DNA of 10,610 nt from RGIG8767 sp964386235 (GTDB taxonomy: Bacteria; Bacillota; Clostridia; Lachnospirales; Lachnospiraceae). Made by a program: the position numbers and the translations under genes. The notes below the pieces were generated by a model, which was not told the DNA's origin, made no database searches, and saw nothing but the letters and a program-made list of their open reading frames with translations. Below, piece after piece: positions 6,286 through 10,610 of the stretch; position 1 is the stretch's first letter; each line of letters starts with the position of its first letter. The stretch lies in the NCBI GenBank assembly GCA_964386235.1, contig CAYLSH010000067.1:1-10610 (forward strand). The letters are read 5' to 3'.

Positions 6286-8532
6286 ATGGAAAATTTCAGC
6301 GCAAAACAAGCCGTTATTTTGGAAAATACGGACAACACGATCTTTTATATCATCGCATCCGGCAGTGTAACAGCCGGTGTGAGTGGTCATGACATTCTGT
6401 TAAAAAAGGGAGACGTCGTCGGGATCTTTGACATCACTTCCCCCATACATACCTGCTCCTACACGGCAGCAGAGGATTGCAGTCTGATTCCCTACCCCTT
6501 TAACGGCACGGAATCCCTGATTGCTTTGTTAAACAATAATACGGACCTTAGAAAGTTATTTATTCTTTCTTTTTGCCGTAATATTTCCTTCCTGATAAAG
6601 GAAACACAGAATGCCCATGAGGAATGCAAAAAGATCTATGACTATATTTTGCAATTAAGCGCCGAATACCACAGCATGTGCTTAACCATCGGGCTTTCCT
6701 CCAAAACACTTCCTTCCATGGAAGAATTACAGCCCTTAGAGCCGGAGGATACGCCCCAGTTTTTCATGGATGATTACTATGCCTTTATGCGCAAGATGAT
6801 TTCCGAACTGAATTCCCCCGTTCCCTCCCATTTCGTATACGGATTTTTGGCAAAGGGACAGGAAGATGTGGAACGGATTCTTACCTTATCCGAGAAACTG
6901 ACACAGACTCAGAAAAATTATTCCTATGCCCTGCTCAACGAAGATTTTCTGGATCTTTTCGATCTCTACTGCGACCTGTTCTTCCGTGCAAGGGGCAACG
7001 GAGCCAATGCCGATGACGTTGACGCTTCCATCCGCTCCATAATCGAAAAGATGCAGGGGATGGATCAGATTGACAAGATGCTTTTAGTAAAGCGTGTCAG
7101 CCGTTTCCAGACCAAGGCGGCAACGGTAAGGGAAAAGACGGAATTATCCAAAGAAGAAGAAACCGTACATGCAGAATTAAACGGTTCTCTTAACTTTATC
7201 TTAGATTATGCCAAAATGGATCCGGAAGTTTCTTCCGAATTCCAGAAATATTTAGAGCAGTTCAGACAACTGCCCGACAAAAATGCAACCGACCGCAGCG
7301 TGGACATTGTGCGCAAGAATATGACCAGGTATTACTATATGGTTTACCGCGAAGTTCTGTTAAAAGCACTTCACTCCGCACAGATTCCCGTCATCATCAA
7401 AATGTTCCTCAATTTTGGTTATGTGGATCCCAATCTCTGCGGTTATGAAAATGCGGTTTCCCTCTATCATTTTGCGGATACCTTCCATGGTCTTCGAGAT
7501 GAGGGCATCTACACGACGTTAGAATGGTTTCAGGAGATTTTCCACGGCAACAAACAGCCCAGCCGTGATGAATTCGAGCAGGATTACACTGCCTATGTCC
7601 GTTCCCTAAAACGTGAAAAAAAGATCGACAACCAGCAGGAAGCCGATATGTTAAAGGATACCGAAGCAAAGGTTATCTACGAACTGGACAATATGTTCCC
7701 ACAGGTAAACAAAGTAACCTTCGGGCGTGTATTAACCTTCTGCCCCATCCTTTTAGAAGAAAATATGTTAAAACCTTTTGATGAACTGGTTATGACACCC
7801 CAGAAGATCATCGCTATATTTAACAAGATCAACAGCATTGATTATTCTGCATTCTATCACGAGGTACTCTATGAAGATATGAAAGTCAATCTCAAAGAGA
7901 CCATCCGGGTGGATGTCAGACCGGACGTAATCCTTACACCGAACGCCGGTGTCAAAGGCATTCTCTGGCAGGAATGTGAGGGTATGTACCGAACGACCCC
8001 CGGGCGTATGGTTATTTCCTCCCTCCATATGGAAAATGCGGAAAAAACCTTCCTTAGGATGACGGGCGAATTCCGTTGGGAGATGTGTAAACGTACCATG
8101 GGAGCACGTTGGAACGATTTTGCTTCCCATTCCTTAACCAGTGACTACTGCAGTTATGCGCAGTTCTTCTCCAAGAACCGGGATCTTTCCTACGATGCCA
8201 AGGAGAAATTAAAAGAAACCCTGAAGCGTTGCAAAAACAATTATCGGGAAATGTTCGTCCAGGATTACGTTACCTTTGTATTAAATGAATCCACCGGATC
8301 CAGCCGTTTAAACAAAGTCAGCCGTGGCATCCTCTTCCTCTACTGTCCGTTCCGGGATGAGATCTGTAAGAAGCTGGAAGGAAACGGGGCATTTCAGGAT
8401 TGCCTGCACAAACACCATATTCAGAAAGGGCAGATTCTCCATCGTCTGAATCAGGTATTGTTAAAATACAAAAATTCCGGCGTTCCGGTTCCGGATGAGA
8501 TTGCCTGTCAGATGGATCTGATGAACCGGTAA
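6286..8532 (+). CDS. Large cyclic-nucleotide-binding-fold protein, function unknown
   Basis: A 748-residue protein. Residues about 8-75 resemble a CRP-type cNMP-binding beta-barrel (IFYIIASGSVTAGVSG, then ILLKKGDVVGIFD, then CSYTAAEDCSLIPYP). The phosphate-binding cassette lacks the usual GE and arginine, so cyclic-nucleotide binding is doubtful. There is no C-terminal helix-turn-helix. Residues about 80-530 are mostly helical, with no motif I can name. The C-terminal third is motif-rich and looks like the conserved part: RPDVILTPNAG (545-555), GILWQECEGMYRTTPGRM (558-575), GEFRWEMCKRTMGARWND (594-611), and LNKVSRGILFLYCPF (675-689). It is likely cytoplasmic. The ATG at 6286 follows AAGGA by about 9 bases, whereas an in-frame TTG at 6265 has no good site. 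VanZ and hflX follow closely, suggesting an operon. No function is assigned. Confidence 0.85.
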   Translation: MENFSAKQAVILENTDNTIFYIIASGSVTAGVSGHDILLKKGDVVGIFDITSPIHTCSYTAAEDCSLIPYPFNGTESLIALLNNNTDLRKLFILSFCRNISFLIKETQNAHEECKKIYDYILQLSAEYHSMCLTIGLSSKTLPSMEELQPLEPEDTPQFFMDDYYAFMRKMISELNSPVPSHFVYGFLAKGQEDVERILTLSEKLTQTQKNYSYALLNEDFLDLFDLYCDLFFRARGNGANADDVDASIRSIIEKMQGMDQIDKMLLVKRVSRFQTKAATVREKTELSKEEETVHAELNGSLNFILDYAKMDPEVSSEFQKYLEQFRQLPDKNATDRSVDIVRKNMTRYYYMVYREVLLKALHSAQIPVIIKMFLNFGYVDPNLCGYENAVSLYHFADTFHGLRDEGIYTTLEWFQEIFHGNKQPSRDEFEQDYTAYVRSLKREKKIDNQQEADMLKDTEAKVIYELDNMFPQVNKVTFGRVLTFCPILLEENMLKPFDELVMTPQKIIAIFNKINSIDYSAFYHEVLYEDMKVNLKETIRVDVRPDVILTPNAGVKGILWQECEGMYRTTPGRMVISSLHMENAEKTFLRMTGEFRWEMCKRTMGARWNDFASHSLTSDYCSYAQFFSKNRDLSYDAKEKLKETLKRCKNNYREMFVQDYVTFVLNESTGSSRLNKVSRGILFLYCPFRDEICKKLEGNGAFQDCLHKHHIQKGQILHRLNQVLLKYKNSGVPVPDEIACQMDLMNR

Positions 8533-8562
8533 GTTGTTTGTCATGCTATCCGGAAAGGTTTG

Positions 8563-9117
8563 ATGGAATACATGGATTTTTTCAGATTATTTTTCAAAAA
8601 ATTTTTACGCTATATATTAAAGCCGCTTTCCTTTCTGCCTGCGCTATTTATGATGTACATCATCTTTTCGTTTTCTTCGCAGACAGGAAGCGAATCCGGC
8701 TCTTTAAGTTATCAGGCAAGCAAATTACTGGTTCTTGCCTATAACAAACTGTTTTTCAAAGGCTATAGCAACTATACCCTGAATGAACTGATTGTTCTCA
8801 TTCATCCTTACGTGCGCAAACTGGCACATGTAACCGAATACTTTTTACTTGCTGCCAGCATTGCCCTTCCCCTGTATGTGTACCGTATCCGGGGATTTTT
8901 GCTTACCATTATAGCAGGTGTATTCTGCGTAGCGTTTGCCTGTCTGGATGAATACCATCAGTCCTTCGTTTCCGGCCGCGTGGGATCCTCACGGGACGTT
9001 TTTATTGACAGCATCGGCATCCTTGCCGGCATCATCTTAGTCAGGATCTGCGGCTATATCGGAAGAAAGACCCTCTTTTCGGGCCTGTCGCTTAATAAAC
9101 AACGTAAAGAAAGGTAA
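8563..9117 (+). CDS. VanZ-family membrane protein
   Basis: A 184-residue integral membrane protein. The hydrophobic segment after KPLSFLPALFMM (21-32) leads into the family signature FSSQTGSESG (37-46). A second segment follows RKLAHVTEYFLLAASIALPL (85-104). A third runs from GFLLTIIAGVFCVAFACLDE (111-130), and a fourth lies near IGILAGIILV (151-160). DEYHQSFVSGR and RDVFIDS (129-150) are the other conserved VanZ-type motifs. VanZ itself gives low-level teicoplanin resistance, but most chromosomal homologues have no established role, so resistance should not be inferred. GGAAAGG ends 4 bases before the ATG at 8563; a TTG at 8560 and an ATG at 8572 are alternatives. It lies 30 bases after the upstream gene and 6 bases before hflX. 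Confidence 0.9.
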   Translation: MEYMDFFRLFFKKFLRYILKPLSFLPALFMMYIIFSFSSQTGSESGSLSYQASKLLVLAYNKLFFKGYSNYTLNELIVLIHPYVRKLAHVTEYFLLAASIALPLYVYRIRGFLLTIIAGVFCVAFACLDEYHQSFVSGRVGSSRDVFIDSIGILAGIILVRICGYIGRKTLFSGLSLNKQRKER

Positions 9118-9123
9118 GCCTGC

Positions 9124-10431
9124 ATGGATACTATACAGACTATCACACACAGAACTTTTTTAGCCGGTTTAAACACCGGCTCATCTTCTGCCGAATTTGA
9201 CCATTCCATGGACGAATTAAAAGAACTGGCAAAAGCACTGGATCTGGAAGTTGTGGGGATCTATACCCAGAATCTGCCCAATCCTGTCGCCGCCACTTAT
9301 ATCGGCAGCGGTAAGATAGAAGAAATCCGGGAAGGAATCGCCACTTGGGAAATCGATACCATCGTATTTGATGAGGCCCTTTCTCCCATTCAATTACGCA
9401 ATCTGGCGGATGCCCTCGGCATCACGATACTTGACCGTACTTCCCTCATTTTGCGCATTTTCAAACAGCGTGCACGCACCAAGGAAGCCATGCTTCAGGT
9501 AGAATTGGCGGATCTTCAATATAAACTCCCGCGTCTTGCCGGTCTGCATACTTCTCTTTCCCGTCAGGGTGGCGGAAGCGGCAGCATGAGCAACAAAGGT
9601 GCCGGTGAGACCCAGATGGAGCTCGACAGGCGTCATATCGAGCAAAGGATCAGTGAGTTAAAACGTTCTCTGGATGCAGTCGCAAAAGAACGGGAAGTGA
9701 CGAGAAGTGGCCGCACCCGGTCCGGTATTCCCCGCGTTGCCCTTGTAGGATACACAAACGCCGGCAAATCCACCATCCTGAACTGGATGATTGATTCTTT
9801 CTCCGACCAGTCCGAAAAAAAGGTATTGGAAAAAGATATGCTCTTTGCCACTCTCGACACCACAATCCGAAAGATTGCACCGGGCAATGGCAATCCTCCC
9901 TTTTTGCTTTCCGACACGGTAGGGTTTATCAGCAAACTGCCGCATTCCCTGATCAAGGCTTTCCACTCTACTTTGGAAGAAGCCTCTTATGCAGATGTTA
10001 TTTTACAGATTATTGATGCTTCGGACGAACATCACGAAGATCATGTCAAGGTAACCACGGACACCCTGCGTGGACTGGGAGCCTCAGACATCCCCTGCCT
10101 CTATATATACAATAAGGCGGAAAAGATCATGCCGCCGGAGAAATTACCCATGGTCACTAATGATAAGATCTATCTTTCGGCAAAAGAACACATTGGCATG
10201 GACGGTCTGTTACAGATGATTTATCAAAAAATCTTTGAAAATCAGAAAACATGTGACTTTTTACTGCCTCTGTCAAGAGGAGATATCCTCAATACCCTTT
10301 TTCAAAATGCTGTCGTTTTAGAATATGAGTACCGCGAAAACGGCATATTCTGCTCCTGTATCTGTTCCGAAAAAGAAAAAAATCGCTTTGAGCAATATAT
10401 TGTTACAAACGCGCAAGATAGTTATAGTTAA
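9124..10431 (+). CDS. hflX: Ribosome-associated GTPase HflX
   Basis: HflX binds the 50S subunit and splits stalled or heat-damaged ribosomes using GTP. The 435-residue length is normal. The N-terminal domain includes YIGSGKIEEI (59-68), the DEALSPIQLRNLA stretch (83-95) and DRTSLILRIFKQRARTKEA (104-122). The glycine-rich linker SNKGAGETQMELDRR (156-170) is diagnostic for the family, followed by a coiled region. The GTPase domain has G1 GYTNAGKST (209-217), G2 around TLDTT (243-247), G3 DTVGF (264-268), G4 NKAE (330-333) and G5 SAK (352-354). G4 has Glu where Asp is usual. The ribosome binding site AAAGG sits in the last codons of the VanZ gene, 9 bases before the ATG, which implies coupled translation. 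A terminator lies about 95 bases past the stop. Confidence 0.97.
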   Translation: MDTIQTITHRTFLAGLNTGSSSAEFDHSMDELKELAKALDLEVVGIYTQNLPNPVAATYIGSGKIEEIREGIATWEIDTIVFDEALSPIQLRNLADALGITILDRTSLILRIFKQRARTKEAMLQVELADLQYKLPRLAGLHTSLSRQGGGSGSMSNKGAGETQMELDRRHIEQRISELKRSLDAVAKEREVTRSGRTRSGIPRVALVGYTNAGKSTILNWMIDSFSDQSEKKVLEKDMLFATLDTTIRKIAPGNGNPPFLLSDTVGFISKLPHSLIKAFHSTLEEASYADVILQIIDASDEHHEDHVKVTTDTLRGLGASDIPCLYIYNKAEKIMPPEKLPMVTNDKIYLSAKEHIGMDGLLQMIYQKIFENQKTCDFLLPLSRGDILNTLFQNAVVLEYEYRENGIFCSCICSEKEKNRFEQYIVTNAQDSYS

Positions 10432-10447
10432 TTCCACAAAACCCGTA

Positions 10448-10562
10448 TATAATCATAATCAGTTCAGCGAGAGTTGAACTTGCTAATTAGCAATTCCGGA
10501 AGAATTCCCCTTTTACACAAACAGAAACGATGAAGGTTCCCCTTTCATCGTTTTTGTTTTTT
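10448..10562 (+). ncRNA. Candidate structured small RNA or hflX 3' UTR
   Basis: A consensus TATAAT (10448-10453) lies just after the hflX stop codon, though with a poor -35. Starting where its transcript would begin, three small hairpins follow in a row. These are AGTTCAGC-GAGA-GTTGAACT (10461-10480), an 8-bp stem with one G-U pair and a GNRA-type loop; the palindrome TGCTAATTAGCA (10481-10492); and AATTC-CGGAA-GAATT (10492-10506). The intrinsic terminator follows. A free RNA of about 100 nt is possible, but the same structures would fold in an hflX 3' UTR. No known RNA family was recognised, and no open reading frame is evident. Confidence 0.3.
10525..10562 (+). terminator. Intrinsic terminator of the hflX unit
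   Basis: AAACGATGAAGG (10525-10536) pairs with CCTTTCATCGTTT (10541-10553) around TTCC, with one bulged base. The T-tract TTTTTGTTTTTT (10551-10562) follows and runs straight into hairpin repeat copy 3. Confidence 0.88.
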
Positions 10563-10610
10563 GTGCAATAGGAAATTCCTTTGAAATTACCTATTGCACA
10601 AAAAACACTC
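10557..10610 (-). repeat. Hairpin repeat, copy 3 (downstream of hflX)
   Basis: An inverted copy relative to copies 1 and 2. TTTTTTG plus TGCAATAGGAAATTCC (10557-10579) pairs with GAAATTACCTATTGCA plus CAAAAAA (10583-10605), a 23-bp stem with two mismatches around a 3-nt loop. It is followed by CACTC, the start of the reverse complement of CTCACGGAGTG, where the window ends. Over 47 bases it differs from copy 1 at one position. Confidence 0.9.

Noticed and set aside
8563..9117. Glycopeptide resistance determinant from the VanZ match
   Set aside because: There are no other van genes, and chromosomal VanZ-family proteins beside hflX are widespread with no shown resistance role.
1..10610. Inverted copies 1 and 3 as terminal repeats of one mobile element spanning the window
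   Set aside because: A third copy lies inside in the same orientation as copy 1, the interior is housekeeping DNA, and no transposase links the ends. Repeats at gene 3' ends explain the arrangement better.
1..10610. CRISPR array based on the repeated hairpin
   Set aside because: Copies are kilobases apart and in mixed orientation, without regular spacers or cas genes.

Overview
The window looks like chromosomal DNA from a Clostridia member, most likely Lachnospiraceae. The reasons are moderate GC with AT-rich intergenic gaps, strong AGGAG/AAGGA-type ribosome binding sites, a single-chain fused FGAM synthase of the clostridial type, a VanZ-hflX gene pair, and an Rpn/PD-(D/E)XK 'transposase' remnant ending in EGRAEGRAEG-type repeats. 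No species is claimed.

Layout. Positions 106-3900 (minus) hold purL, the full-length fused purine enzyme, with a clear promoter (3973-4000) and an intrinsic terminator (57-84). Upstream of it, 4022-4695 (minus) is a decayed Rpn-family nuclease gene. An internal deletion has removed the catalytic core and shifted the frame. Positions 4696-5021 are non-coding and hold the Rpn promoter region, a terminator and a repeat. Next is a two-gene minus-strand unit: an unrecognised 152-residue protein (5659-6117) followed by a TetR-type regulator (5022-5639). Across a 168-bp divergent intergenic region, a plus-strand unit runs through a 748-residue protein with a degenerate CRP-like N-terminal fold (6286-8532), a VanZ-family membrane protein (8563-9117) and the ribosome-associated GTPase HflX (9124-10431). 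A row of small hairpins and an intrinsic terminator follow hflX and may be a small RNA.

The main non-gene signal is a short repeat family with three copies: 1-53, 4948-5000 and 10557-10610 (inverted). Each copy is a near-perfect long hairpin next to a conserved CTCACGGAGTG box. Pairs of copies differ at a single base over the aligned part. Each copy lies just downstream of a gene's 3' end, with the same polarity relative to that gene. Two copies start inside the T-tract of the gene's terminator. The window begins and ends inside copies of this repeat, so the full unit probably extends past both edges.

Genes as a system: purL is housekeeping and acts in de novo purine synthesis. The divergent pair of units could be one regulatory module, because a perfect 7-bp dyad (6241-6260) sits where the plus-strand transcript should start and a TetR gene lies in the opposing unit; that link is inference. 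No complete defence system, CRISPR array, prophage, tRNA or rRNA was seen.
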